This document shows, in pieces, positions 27,646 to 36,357 of a stretch of DNA of 64,000 bases. The notes under the pieces are model-generated. The model was not told the origin of the DNA and searched no databases. It saw nothing but the letters and a program-made list of their open reading frames with translations. The position numbers and the translations under genes are program-made. Origin of the DNA: Candidatus Epulonipiscium sp. (GTDB taxonomy: Bacteria; Bacillota; Clostridia; Lachnospirales; Defluviitaleaceae); the NCBI GenBank assembly GCA_012519205.1, contig JAAYQR010000010.1, positions 124,001 to 188,000 on the forward strand. The letters are read 5' to 3'. Each line of letters begins with the position of its first letter. Within the stretch, counting starts at the first letter, position 1.

Positions 27646-28359
27646 ATGGAAGAATACAAAATAATCTGGAGGGGGAATGAACATACCAATCATTCGTCCC
27701 GGGAAGAAAATATCCCAATAATCATTGTCAATCATATCGTAGCTGGATCTGCAAAAAGCTGTGATAGCTGGTTTCGTACCCCAAACAACAGACAGTCCTC
27801 AGCCCACTTTTTAGTAACTTTTGAAGGAGAAATATTTCAGTATGTAAGGATAGAAGATATGGCATGGGCAAACGGACTCAAACTATACGATATTCCCAAA
27901 GCAAAAAGCCCTCTAATTCGAAGTATAACTATCAACCCAAACCTTTACTCCGTATCCATCGAACATGAGGGAACCACGGGAAAATTAACTCAAAGCCAAT
28001 TTATGGCCACCCTCTGGCTTCACAAATATATCGCAAATTACATAAAAAAAACTTGGAAAAAAGAATTTCCTATGGACCGCAATCATATTTTAGGCCACTG
28101 CGAAATCGACCCCATAGGAAAGCCAAATTGCCCGGGAGTGGATTTTCCCTGGGAAAGGCTCATGGAAGAACTGAAAGAAGCCCCAAAACCAGAGGTAAAA
28201 TGGCGATATGATGGGGTAGAATTTCTAAATAATCAAGGCCTTCTCAATGATCTTCAGGGTTGGAAGGATAAAATCCATGAACCAATGCCTGTTTGGGCAG
28301 TATGCCTTTTGATGAAACGGGTAGTGGAAAAATTCTTAGAAAATTCCCCTGAACCATAA
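27646..28359 (+). CDS. N-acetylmuramoyl-L-alanine amidase (Amidase_2)
   Basis: The 237-residue amidase has zinc-ligand candidates in IIVNHIVAG (His), ILGHCEIDP (His) and KPNCPG (Cys), the standard Amidase_2 set. Other family motifs are QSSAHFLVTFEGEIFQYV and SIEHEGTTG. There is no signal peptide or cell-wall-binding repeat, which fits a phage-type endolysin needing a holin or a lysis event for release. GAAAGGAG precedes the ATG. The C-terminal 50 residues (EFLNNQGLL..PMPVWAVCLLMKR) look like a short helical domain found in cytoplasmic amidases of this cassette type. Confidence 0.88.
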   Translation: MEEYKIIWRGNEHTNHSSREENIPIIIVNHIVAGSAKSCDSWFRTPNNRQSSAHFLVTFEGEIFQYVRIEDMAWANGLKLYDIPKAKSPLIRSITINPNLYSVSIEHEGTTGKLTQSQFMATLWLHKYIANYIKKTWKKEFPMDRNHILGHCEIDPIGKPNCPGVDFPWERLMEELKEAPKPEVKWRYDGVEFLNNQGLLNDLQGWKDKIHEPMPVWAVCLLMKRVVEKFLENSPEP

Positions 28360-28424
28360 TCCTATTTGTTTCCCACCAAATGAATTACCATAAAGAAGAA
28401 TTCAAAAGATGGGAGGTGAAACAT

Positions 28425-28631
28425 ATGGCAGTAGTGGGATCTGTAGTAGGCACAAAATTAAGCTTACAATTCAAAGACGGAGACAAAACAGTTTCAAAGA
28501 CTTACAGCAATCTAAAGACATCTGCAAAAGATCAAGACATATTCAATGCGGCTGGAACGATTGCATCCCTTTCAGAAAGACCTGTAGAAATGGTTAAGAA
28601 AATCGTAGAAACAGAACTTGAAGACATCTAA
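28425..28631 (+). CDS. DUF1659 family small protein
   Basis: A 68-residue protein starting at ATG 28425 with GGGAGGTGA 6 bases upstream. The sequence LQFKDGDKTVSKTYSNLKTS and the C-terminal KIVETELEDI are typical of DUF1659. No function is established. It always travels with DUF2922 and often YvrJ, as here. Confidence 0.85.
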   Translation: MAVVGSVVGTKLSLQFKDGDKTVSKTYSNLKTSAKDQDIFNAAGTIASLSERPVEMVKKIVETELEDI

Positions 28632-28668
28632 TCAACAAAAAACTTAGAAAAAAGGAGGTGTATACAAA

Positions 28669-28893
28669 GTGGAAACCAACAAATCATTAGAAATGACTTT
28701 TGTAGCCGATGATGGCAAAAAAGTGACTATTTCCGTACCTTCTCCAAGGGCGAACATGACCGAATCAGAAGTTAATAATGCCATGAATCAACTCATCGCT
28801 GCAGACATCTTTAGCGATAACCATGGCAGCCTAATAGAAAAATCTGGAGCTAGAACCGTAACTAGAACAATAGAAACAATCCAAGTAGCATAA
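28669..28893 (+). CDS. DUF2922 family small protein
   Basis: A 74-residue protein with a GTG start and a strong AAAGGAGGTG site. It shows the DUF2922 pattern LEMTFVADDGKKVTISVPSP and VNNAMNQLIAADIF. Like DUF1659 it is small, soluble and of unknown function. A strong terminator follows two bases after the stop. Confidence 0.85.
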   Translation: METNKSLEMTFVADDGKKVTISVPSPRANMTESEVNNAMNQLIAADIFSDNHGSLIEKSGARTVTRTIETIQVA

Positions 28894-28894
28894 G

Positions 28895-28920
28895 AAAAAG
28901 GCAGGGAAACCTGCCTTTTA
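28895..28920 (+). terminator. Terminator after the DUF2922 gene
   Basis: A 10-bp stem AAAAGGCAGG/CCTGCCTTTT (28896-28905, 28910-28919) with a GAAA loop. The short T run overlaps the stem. YvrJ downstream would need read-through or its own promoter. Confidence 0.75.
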
Positions 28921-28947
28921 TGGTGTTAAAAAGGAAGGAGGCATTAG

Positions 28948-29097
28948 ATGGAAGAGATACTAAATTATATAAGCAATATAGGCTTCCCTATAGTCGTATC
29001 CGTATACCTACTGGTACGATTTGAAAAGAAGATAGATGTGCTAACAAAAAGCATCGACCAGCTAGGAGATGCCGTAGGCAATTTGATAAGATTATAG
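28948..29097 (+). CDS. YvrJ family small membrane protein
   Basis: A 49-residue protein with AAGGAAGGAGG just before ATG 28948. One hydrophobic helix (ISNIGFPIVVSVYLLVRF) is followed by an amphipathic stretch (KKIDVLTKSIDQLGDAVGNL). This is the YvrJ/BhlA-like layout, which resembles small holin-like proteins. Beside an amidase it may help release the enzyme, but this is inference. The following 150 bases to 29250 are AT-rich with no gene seen. Confidence 0.8.
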   Translation: MEEILNYISNIGFPIVVSVYLLVRFEKKIDVLTKSIDQLGDAVGNLIRL

Positions 29098-29250
29098 GTA
29101 TTAGGTATTAGGTATTACAATTATTCATTATAGATTCTTTGATACACTCAGAATAACATATAAGATAACATAAAAATTTTCCCCGCATACAATATGTAAT
29201 AGATACTGGGCATTGTGGTTATCCAGTTATTAAGTTGAGGGGGAAATATA

Positions 29251-30150
29251 ATGGAGAAGGAAACATTAAGAAATAAAGAGGCCAAAAAAATAACCCTAAT
29301 TGGTTTTTGGGTAAACACCCTGTTGACTGTATTTAAGATATATGCTGGAATCCTTGGGGGGAGTGGTGCTATGATTGCAGATAGCATACACTCCCTATCG
29401 GATTTTTTAACAGATATGGTTGTTTTATTAGGGTTTAAGTTTTCCGAAAAACCAGAAGATGATTGCCATAATTATGGCCATGGAAAATATGAAACTTTGG
29501 CAACAGCTGTTATAGGCGTCCTTTTATTTTTTGTTGGCTTCGAAATCATAAAATCAGGGATAAGAAATATTGGAGCTTTTATAAAAGGGGAGTCCTTAGC
29601 CGTTCCGGGGATTATTGCACTGGTGGCTGCCTTACTATCCATCCTGTCAAAAGAAATCTTATATCACTACACCATAATAGTGGGCAATAAAATAAAAAGC
29701 CCCTCCATCATAGCAAATGCATGGCATCACCGTTCCGACGCCTTCTCCTCCATTGGTACCTTACTAGGAATTGGTGGAGCAATTATACTAGGACGAAGGG
29801 GGGCTATTCTTGATCCCATTGCCTCCATAATAGTTGGTCTCTTTATTTTCAAAATCGCCTATCGAATCCTAACCCCAGCTATCAACGAGCTTATGGAAGC
29901 CTCCCTTAATAAGGAAGATAAATCAAAAATCAAGGAGGTCATTGGTTCAAATAAGGAAGTTAAGGATTTTCACCATCTGAGGGCACGAAAGATAGGAAGT
30001 GGTACAGCCATTGAGTTTCATATCCTAGTCAACGACAATCTAAATATAAAAGATGCCCATCAGGTATGCGATGCCCTAGAAGGGCAGTTAAGGAGCTCCT
30101 TTGGAGAATCCTCCATCATAACAATCCATGTCGAACCCTTTAACAGCTAG
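29251..30150 (+). CDS. Cation diffusion facilitator (CDF) metal efflux protein
   Basis: The 299-residue protein has six predicted membrane helices and a cytoplasmic C-terminal domain (from about 210). Metal-site motifs are ADSIHSLSDFLTD in helix 2 and AWHHRSDAFSS in helix 5, as in Zn/Mn/Fe exporters. The His-rich loop CHNYGHGKYET is also typical. The C-terminal HHLRARKIGSG segment matches the CDF dimerisation domain. It stands alone with TTGAGGGGGA before the ATG. The metal cannot be decided from sequence. Confidence 0.9.
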   Translation: MEKETLRNKEAKKITLIGFWVNTLLTVFKIYAGILGGSGAMIADSIHSLSDFLTDMVVLLGFKFSEKPEDDCHNYGHGKYETLATAVIGVLLFFVGFEIIKSGIRNIGAFIKGESLAVPGIIALVAALLSILSKEILYHYTIIVGNKIKSPSIIANAWHHRSDAFSSIGTLLGIGGAIILGRRGAILDPIASIIVGLFIFKIAYRILTPAINELMEASLNKEDKSKIKEVIGSNKEVKDFHHLRARKIGSGTAIEFHILVNDNLNIKDAHQVCDALEGQLRSSFGESSIITIHVEPFNS

Positions 30151-30265
30151 TACCGAGTATTGCAATTATATGATAAAATATATAAGTGTTCTAGTCCTAA
30201 GATGATTTGACTAAATATTTATCTTAAAATACCTTAATTTATTGATTACAGAAGGAGGAAATATC

Positions 30266-30763
30266 ATGAATCTACGGAGGGCCACCATAAGTGATGTATC
30301 CCTTTTAATAAAACTTCGGATGGATTTTCTAAATACTTACACGGGACAGTTATCCGATGGTGAAATAAGGGCAATACAACCACAATTATCCGATTATTAT
30401 ATAAAACATATTCCCCTAGGAGATTTTATAGCAGTTATTGTTGAAATAGATGAAAACGTGGCAGCTACAGCTTTTATGACCATAGAGGAAAGGCCTGCCA
30501 ATACAAGCTATATTACAGGAAAGACCGCCATGATACATAATGTTTTGACTTATCCCGATTATCGCAGAAGGGGTATATCCTCTAGGATACTATCAGAGCT
30601 TATAAGAGAAGCCAAAAATGCCGATGTTTCAGCCATTGACTTATTGGCTGCAGAAGATGCTATGCCCCTCTACCAAAAATTTGGCTTCACGCAACCAAAA
30701 AATACTTATATGCGCCTTAAACTAAATTTAGCAGACATAGGGGAGAATACCAATGAGTTTTAA
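30266..30763 (+). CDS. GNAT family N-acetyltransferase
   Basis: The 165-residue protein has the GNAT acetyl-CoA loop YRRRGISSRILSELI and a C-terminal LYQKFGF motif. ATG 30266 has GAAGGAGGAA ahead; an in-frame TTG at 30242 lies upstream of that site. Its last 11 bases overlap the start of the chromate transporter gene, so they are co-transcribed. The substrate is unknown. Confidence 0.85.
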   Translation: MNLRRATISDVSLLIKLRMDFLNTYTGQLSDGEIRAIQPQLSDYYIKHIPLGDFIAVIVEIDENVAATAFMTIEERPANTSYITGKTAMIHNVLTYPDYRRRGISSRILSELIREAKNADVSAIDLLAAEDAMPLYQKFGFTQPKNTYMRLKLNLADIGENTNEF

Positions 30764-31313
30764 AGAATATCTTGAATTGTTTTTAGTGTTTCTAAAGATC
30801 GGCAGTTTTACATTTGGGGGTGGTTTTGCCATGATCCCCCTTATTGAAAAGGAATTAGTAACCGATAAAAAATGGCTCAAGAAGGACGAAATTATTAATT
30901 TATTTGCCGTTTCCCAGTCCATACCCGGAGCTATTGCAATCAATACGGCTACCTTGGTTGGATACAAAGTAGGAGGTAAAAGAGGTGCGCTGGTTTCTAC
31001 CTTAGGAGTTGTACTGCCTTCCTTCTTCATTATTTTACTTATAGCAGCTTTTTTTGAGAAAATATCTGATTATAAAATAACTGAAGCTATTTTCACAGGA
31101 ATAAATGGAGCTGTTATCATTATGATTTTAATAGCTGCCATAGGAATGCTCAAGGCCAGTATCAAGGGAAAACTAACCTTAGGTATTGGGACTTTAACCG
31201 TAATAGGGATATCCTTTTTGAATATTAGTCCTATTTATATCATTGTACTGGGAATAGTAATAGGCATTATTAAGTATATAGCAGCCGCAAAGAAGGGAGA
31301 GGATTCTAAGTGA
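30753..31313 (+). CDS. Chromate transporter family protein, first half-size subunit
   Basis: A 186-residue membrane protein with the CHR-domain motifs GSFTFGGGFAMIPLIEKELV and VSQSIPGAIAINTATLVGY. It is a short CHR protein (single domain) whose partner is the next gene. Short CHR pairs may transport chromate or sulfate, but many have no proven substrate. The start overlaps the GNAT gene by 11 bases. Confidence 0.85.
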   Translation: MSFKEYLELFLVFLKIGSFTFGGGFAMIPLIEKELVTDKKWLKKDEIINLFAVSQSIPGAIAINTATLVGYKVGGKRGALVSTLGVVLPSFFIILLIAAFFEKISDYKITEAIFTGINGAVIIMILIAAIGMLKASIKGKLTLGIGTLTVIGISFLNISPIYIIVLGIVIGIIKYIAAAKKGEDSK

Positions 31314-31876
31314 TTTATCTAGAACTGTTTTTAGCTTTCTTTAAGATAGGACTTTTTAGCTTTGGCGGAGGCTATGCCATGATATCTTTGATATCCGAAG
31401 AAGTGGTCAAGCACCAATGGCTCTTAGAGTCTGAATTCATACAAATCATAGGCATAGCTGAGATGACTCCCGGACCCATTGCTGTTAATTCTGCCACCTA
31501 TCTCGGATATAGGGCAGCGGGAATTTTGGGGGCGACCTTTGCCACAATCGGTGTGGCTATGCCCTCTTTAATTATTATCCTTTTTTTGTCTCCGATTCTT
31601 TTTAAGAATGTTGACCATCCGCTAGTAAGGCAAATTTTTTATTGTATAAGACCAATTATCGCGGGGTTGATTGTTTCCGCAGCAATAAATGTTTCAAAAT
31701 CAACCCTTTTCATAAAAAATATATCGGATGGCGATTTTTCTTTTAATTATTATACCCTTATCATTGCTATTATTATATTGGGTATACAATTATGGAAAAA
31801 ACCCCATCCGATTTTACTAATTGTACTATCTGCCATATTAGGAGCAGGCACGCTGTTCTTTCCTTTGATAAAATAA
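31310..31876 (+). CDS. Chromate transporter family protein, second half-size subunit
   Basis: The 188-residue second CHR protein starts with GTG overlapping the previous stop by 4 bases. It has the same motifs (GLFSFGGGYAMISLISEEVV and MTPGPIAVNSATYLGYRAAG). The two opposite-topology halves would make one transporter. The 3' end overlaps the convergent CPBP gene by 39 bases. Confidence 0.85.
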   Translation: MIYLELFLAFFKIGLFSFGGGYAMISLISEEVVKHQWLLESEFIQIIGIAEMTPGPIAVNSATYLGYRAAGILGATFATIGVAMPSLIIILFLSPILFKNVDHPLVRQIFYCIRPIIAGLIVSAAINVSKSTLFIKNISDGDFSFNYYTLIIAIIILGIQLWKKPHPILLIVLSAILGAGTLFFPLIK

Positions 31877-32677
31877 AATAAACACAAAAATAGCCGCACA
31901 TAGACTAAGGGAAATTGTTATAAGATAATATATTGTAGTCATGTCCTTATCCTTAAACAGCTGTCCTATGATAAGGGATGTACCATTAAAGGATAAATGA
32001 AGTAAAATTGCATTCCATAAGGAATCCCCCCATAAACATACCACTCCCGCTGCAATCCCTAAAATGAAGGCATACATTCCTTGTAGAACATTAAAATGAT
32101 ATAATCCAAAAAGCAATGACTGAATAATCACTGCAACGATTATAGGAAAGGACTTCTTCATTTGTCCTAATATTAATCCGCGAAATACGATTTCTTCAAA
32201 AAAAGGTGCCGTGATAACCACTGCCAAAAAGGTCACAATAAGAGAGGTTTCCCCCACCAGCAGTTCTGAAATTTTTTGATGTTCTGGAAAAAACCGTTGG
32301 ATATCTGTGATGTTAATAATCCCAGATATAATAAAGTTTAGTGTTATCCCAAGAATTATAGAAAAAATCAAATATAAACCCTTTCCCTTAACAAGTCCTG
32401 TACCTGCAATAAAGCTCTTTTTTGCAATTTTAAAGACTAATAAATAGATAAGAAGGGAAAACCCTGCAGATATAATTATCATCCAAGTAGTAGCTTTCGT
32501 AACAAATTCTAGTATTAAGTCCATAGGTACTTCTTCTGTGGGATTATTTATAGCATGTTTGACTGCAATAATAATTCCCCCCACGATACCAATGATTGCC
32601 CCCACCAATACTTGCCCCCCTACAGCATTTAAAAAATACAAAATACTAATTCCAAAATCTCTCCACTTTGATCGCAA
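31838..32677 (-). CDS. CPBP intramembrane metalloprotease
   Basis: This 279-residue protein has about eight hydrophobic helices and the CPBP/CAAX-protease motifs FFEEIVFRGLILGQ (Glu-Glu and Arg), LYHFNVLQG, and HLSFNGTS. It begins with TTG at 32677, supported by AGGAGG 8 bases upstream. Members cut membrane peptides or bacteriocin precursors; the target is not evident from the neighbours. The tail overlaps the converging chromate gene. Confidence 0.85.
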   Translation of the reverse strand: MRSKWRDFGISILYFLNAVGGQVLVGAIIGIVGGIIIAVKHAINNPTEEVPMDLILEFVTKATTWMIIISAGFSLLIYLLVFKIAKKSFIAGTGLVKGKGLYLIFSIILGITLNFIISGIINITDIQRFFPEHQKISELLVGETSLIVTFLAVVITAPFFEEIVFRGLILGQMKKSFPIIVAVIIQSLLFGLYHFNVLQGMYAFILGIAAGVVCLWGDSLWNAILLHLSFNGTSLIIGQLFKDKDMTTIYYLITISLSLCAAIFVFILFYQRKEQRACS

Positions 32678-32823
32678 ATTATTTTCCTCCTTTAAATATT
32701 TTCATATATGGTGAATAGTATAAACAATGTAAAATATGGTGTCAATTAAAACAATGGGGTTTATTTTTATTTAAAAAATTGTATAATGATATAATAGGTT
32801 TATTAAAACAAAGGAGTGGTATG

Positions 32824-33507
32824 ATGAACTTGATTTTTACAGGAAAAACAAAAGATGTATACAGCTTGGAAGATGGGAACTATCTACTGAAATTCAAGGA
32901 CGATGTAACCGGTGAAAATGGGGTTTTTGATCCTGGAGCTAATACAGTAGGATTAACGATAGAAGGTGCAGGTAAGGCAGGATTAAGGCTTACAAAGATG
33001 TTCTTTGAGATTCTAAAAGAAGAGGGCATTCCTACCCATTATATCGATGCAGATATCGATGCTGCAACCATGAAGGTTATTCCCGCTAAGGCCTTTGGAA
33101 ATGGTCTAGAGGTAATATGTCGATACAAAGCTGTAGGAAGCTTTTTAAGGCGTTATGGAATGTATGCAAAAACAGGGCAGCCCCTAGATGCATTTATAGA
33201 AATAACCCTAAAAGATGATTCCCGTCAAGACCCACCAATTACTGAGGATGCCCTACATATGTTAGGAATTTTAACCACCGATGAATACAAAATAATCAAA
33301 GAGCAAACCAAGAAAATATCAGAAATCATCAAAAGAGAATTAAGCAAAAAAGGAATTGAGTTATACGATATCAAACTTGAGTTCGGCAGGGATAGCAATT
33401 CCGGAAAAATTATTTTAATCGATGAAATTTCCGGGGGCAATATGAGGGCCTATAAAGATGGAGTTTATATTGAGCCTTTACTTTTGGAAGAAATAATGAC
33501 GAACTAA
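32824..33507 (+). CDS. purC: SAICAR synthetase (purine synthesis)
   Basis: The 227-residue enzyme joins aspartate to CAIR with ATP. Its start NLIFTGKTKDVYSLEDG and segments VFDPGANTVG, RYKAVGSFLRRYG and IDEISGGNMR are those of the clostridial PurC variety. AAGGAG lies 7 bases before ATG 32824; the ATG at 32821 is possible but closer. It is separate from other pur genes in this window, and a terminator follows it at 33517-33557. Confidence 0.9.
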   Translation: MNLIFTGKTKDVYSLEDGNYLLKFKDDVTGENGVFDPGANTVGLTIEGAGKAGLRLTKMFFEILKEEGIPTHYIDADIDAATMKVIPAKAFGNGLEVICRYKAVGSFLRRYGMYAKTGQPLDAFIEITLKDDSRQDPPITEDALHMLGILTTDEYKIIKEQTKKISEIIKRELSKKGIELYDIKLEFGRDSNSGKIILIDEISGGNMRAYKDGVYIEPLLLEEIMTN

Positions 33508-33516
33508 AACCATATT

Positions 33517-33557
33517 AACTTCGAAAAGCTAGTATATAGCACTTTTCGGAGTTTTTT
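33517..33557 (+). terminator. Terminator after purC
   Basis: A 12-bp stem (33517-33528 with 33542-33553, one G-U pair) leads into six T (33552-33557). Confidence 0.85.
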
Positions 33558-33662
33558 GTTGCTTACAAACTGCAAAATATTATAATATTATTATAGGAAA
33601 ACCCATGAAAGATTTGTTATAATTATAATTGATGTTAAGAATAAACAAAAAGAGGTGAGCTT

Positions 33663-34781
33663 TTGATTCATCTAAAAAACCTAAGTAGGATATCCATTGC
33701 AATTATAGCAGCACTTGTACTAAGCTCCACTTCCATAATTATAGCTAACCCTAAGGAGGATGTTTTTTCACAGACAGAGGAAAAACTTACCACCATCGAT
33801 GAAAAGGAAAAAGAAGTTCTCCAAAAGCTATTCTTTATTTTACAAGATATAGAAGAAATGGAGCGCCAAGAAGAAGAAATACAAAAGGACATAAAAACAA
33901 TTCAGGGACAAATCCAGCACCTTACCCCAAATATACAAAGAGAAAAAATTTCCTACGAAAGGAAAAAGATGGCCTTAAAGGAGGTTCTAAGTATTTATCA
34001 AAAAAGAGGAGTAACTTCTTATTTAGAAATTCTCCTTGCGTCTGAAAACCTTTCTTCTTTAGTAAAAAGGATTAATATAATAAGGGATTTATCAAAAAAC
34101 ACAGGAAATCTCCTAGAAGAGCTAGATGAAAAAAGAAAAATACTAGAGGAGGAAAAAAAGGAACTAGACGATACATTGTACACCCTAGGGAAAAAACAAG
34201 AGGAACTTTTAGGGACATTAATTAAAAATAAAAAACTAAGAGATGATATGCAAGAATATCTTACCACCTTAGATTCTGAGCGTTCCTATTATGAAGGACA
34301 ATTAAACCAAATAGCCAATGCTTGGAATAAGGCTAGAACTGCCCTTTCGGATTCAGTTTCTAAGTTTTTTGAGGTCTTGGAAAAGGGAGATTTACCCTTT
34401 GAGAAGGTTGATATCAAAATTACCCTAGGTGGGGTTAGGGCTTCCATTGACGAAATAACCTTTAATGAAATTGCTAAGGAATATCTTGTAGATAAGGACA
34501 TAAGATTTTGCTTCTCTAAAGATAAGATGCTGGTAGAAGTGCCCAGCACGCAATTTTCATTATCTGGATCATTTGTTATTGTAGATGATTACACCCTAGA
34601 ATTTAGGGCAGAAGAGGGAACATTCTATGGCATGTCCCTTACTAAAGAGTCCATCCATGACATATTCAAAAACGGCCATTTAAGGTTAAATCTAAAACCA
34701 GTCCTATATGGGGGCAAATTAGACAAAATCACCATTAAGGAAGGTGCCTTAGAGATAAGCAGTAAACTCCCTTTGTTTTAG
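33663..34781 (+). CDS. Exported coiled-coil protein linked to FtsEX, without hydrolase domain
   Basis: The 372-residue protein begins with a hydrophobic signal/anchor (ISIAIIAALVLSSTSIIIA) and a long coiled coil (about residues 35-230) like those of EnvC and PcsB. It contains RGVTSYLEILLASENLSSLV, a typical PcsB/EnvC-like element. The C-terminal 130 residues are a beta-rich domain (VDIKITLGGVRASIDEITF) and not LytM, CHAP or NlpC/P60. TTG 33663 has AGAGGTGA ahead. The gene sits directly before ftsE-ftsX, which usually control a cell-wall hydrolase through such a coiled coil. Here the protein may be an adaptor for a hydrolase encoded elsewhere. Confidence 0.75.
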   Translation: MIHLKNLSRISIAIIAALVLSSTSIIIANPKEDVFSQTEEKLTTIDEKEKEVLQKLFFILQDIEEMERQEEEIQKDIKTIQGQIQHLTPNIQREKISYERKKMALKEVLSIYQKRGVTSYLEILLASENLSSLVKRINIIRDLSKNTGNLLEELDEKRKILEEEKKELDDTLYTLGKKQEELLGTLIKNKKLRDDMQEYLTTLDSERSYYEGQLNQIANAWNKARTALSDSVSKFFEVLEKGDLPFEKVDIKITLGGVRASIDEITFNEIAKEYLVDKDIRFCFSKDKMLVEVPSTQFSLSGSFVIVDDYTLEFRAEEGTFYGMSLTKESIHDIFKNGHLRLNLKPVLYGGKLDKITIKEGALEISSKLPLF

Positions 34782-34801
34782 GAAGAATTAGGAGGATTAT
34801 T

Positions 34802-35497
34802 ATGATAGAAGCAAGGAAGGTATATCTAGAATATCCCGATGGGACAAAAGCCCTAAATAATATAGAACTAAGAATACGCAAGGGGGAAGTCGTCTATATA
34901 ATAGGTCCTAGTGGTTCGGGGAAAACCAGCCTATTAAAGCTTTTGATGGGCATAGAGCAACCCACCTTAGGAGAGTTAGTAGTATTAGGCAGACAAATCC
35001 AAAAAGGCTCCAAAAAAAGTATCCGTGAAATAAGAAGACAGATAGGCCCAGTTTTCCAAGAATTTAAGCTAATTCAGGGAAGAACAGCAATGGAAAATGT
35101 CATTATGGCCATGAGGGTTTTAGGTATGCCCAAGGGATTATTAAATAAAAATGCCTTAGATTCCTTAGAAAAGGTTGGGTTAACCCATAAGGCCTTTCAG
35201 AAAGTAGAGCATCTTTCCTGGGGAGAAAGACAAAGGGTTGCTATTGCTAGGGCAGTAGCAAGGAAGCCAGCTCTTATAATTGCCGATGAGCCAACGGGTA
35301 ATCTTGATATAAAAAACGCCTTAAATATCATGGATCTTTTACGCTCCTTTAAGGATGAGGAAACGACAGTTATCATTACCACCCATGCCACCCATTTGAT
35401 AGAAGATATTAAGGAAGGCACATTATTTAAAGTAAATAGTGGACATATCGTTCGCGAGTCCATGGGAGGGATGCATCATGAAAAACATTATTTATAA
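34802..35497 (+). CDS. ftsE: FtsE-like ATPase of the FtsEX complex
   Basis: The 231-residue ABC ATPase has Walker A GPSGSGKTS, FQEFKLIQGRT in the Q-loop region, and Walker B ALIIADEPTGNLD. The signature is LSWGERQR, with Trp replacing the usual first Gly of LSGGE. GGAGG precedes the ATG. It is followed by FtsX with a 20-base overlap. The complex drives periplasmic-side hydrolase control through conformational change. The gene symbol is from family, length and neighbour. Confidence 0.88.
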   Translation: MIEARKVYLEYPDGTKALNNIELRIRKGEVVYIIGPSGSGKTSLLKLLMGIEQPTLGELVVLGRQIQKGSKKSIREIRRQIGPVFQEFKLIQGRTAMENVIMAMRVLGMPKGLLNKNALDSLEKVGLTHKAFQKVEHLSWGERQRVAIARAVARKPALIIADEPTGNLDIKNALNIMDLLRSFKDEETTVIITTHATHLIEDIKEGTLFKVNSGHIVRESMGGMHHEKHYL

Positions 35498-36356
35498 TAT
35501 AGGATATTTCATAAGAGAAGCAAAAACGATTTTTAAGCTAAGTACTTGGTCAAATATTCTCTCTCTTTTTAGTATAGGTCTAATTTTATTTATTCTATCC
35601 TTGGTGATTTCCGGCTGGTGGGTCAGTACCGAAATAATCACTATGATTCATGGGGAAGCAGAGGTCAATATATATACCAAAGAAAATATCGATGAAACCA
35701 AACGAAATCAGGTTATAGAAAAAATTAAAGATATAGAGGGCATCCTAGAAACACGAATAATCGAAAAAGACGAAGCCTATCGTAGAATGGTTGATATTCT
35801 GGGTGAAGATGCCAGGGTTTTAGAGTACTTCGATGACAATCCCTTTAGCACCTTTATAGAAGCAAAAATAGATATAGAAAAAACGGTATCAATTTACAAA
35901 GAATTAAAACTCATTCCAGATATAGAGTACATCAGGGACAATAAGGAAGTATTAGAACATCTACGAAATATTACAAAAGTCTTATACATTATTGGAACCT
36001 TATTTATCACGGCAGTGGGGATTTCAACGGTGGTTATCATCTCCCATATTATTAGACAGGGCATATATAATAATAGGGACGAAATAAATACTTTAAGATT
36101 ACTTGGGGCTTCAGAGTTTTTTATATCCTTGCCATTTTTGATGGTAGGGCTAGTACTAACCATAGGTGGAGGCATATTGGCATCCATTTTTCTAAGCCTT
36201 ATCCTGATTAATATCTACTCCCAAATGACCGCTCCTATTCCTTTTCTCCCTTTGCCGCCCCTAAGGCTTATGGTTCAAAGTCTTATTTCAATTATAGTAG
36301 CCATCAGTGTAGCCCTAGGGACCATAGGGAGCCTAATAGGCATCAGATTCGATTAA
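35478..36356 (+). CDS. ftsX: FtsX-like membrane subunit
   Basis: The 292-residue protein has an N-terminal helix, a large extracellular loop (about residues 60-170), and three C-terminal helices, the FtsX topology. ATG 35478 has GGGAGGG ahead and overlaps the end of ftsE. The motif TLRLLGASEFFISLPFLMVG is typical. The extracellular loop should bind the coiled-coil protein encoded upstream. Confidence 0.88.
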   Translation: MKNIIYNIGYFIREAKTIFKLSTWSNILSLFSIGLILFILSLVISGWWVSTEIITMIHGEAEVNIYTKENIDETKRNQVIEKIKDIEGILETRIIEKDEAYRRMVDILGEDARVLEYFDDNPFSTFIEAKIDIEKTVSIYKELKLIPDIEYIRDNKEVLEHLRNITKVLYIIGTLFITAVGISTVVIISHIIRQGIYNNRDEINTLRLLGASEFFISLPFLMVGLVLTIGGGILASIFLSLILINIYSQMTAPIPFLPLPPLRLMVQSLISIIVAISVALGTIGSLIGIRFD

Positions 36357-36357
36357 T

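Noticed and set aside
26102-29097. Complete prophage
   Set aside because: There is no terminase, portal, capsid, tail or integrase gene. Only regulation and lysis-type genes are present.
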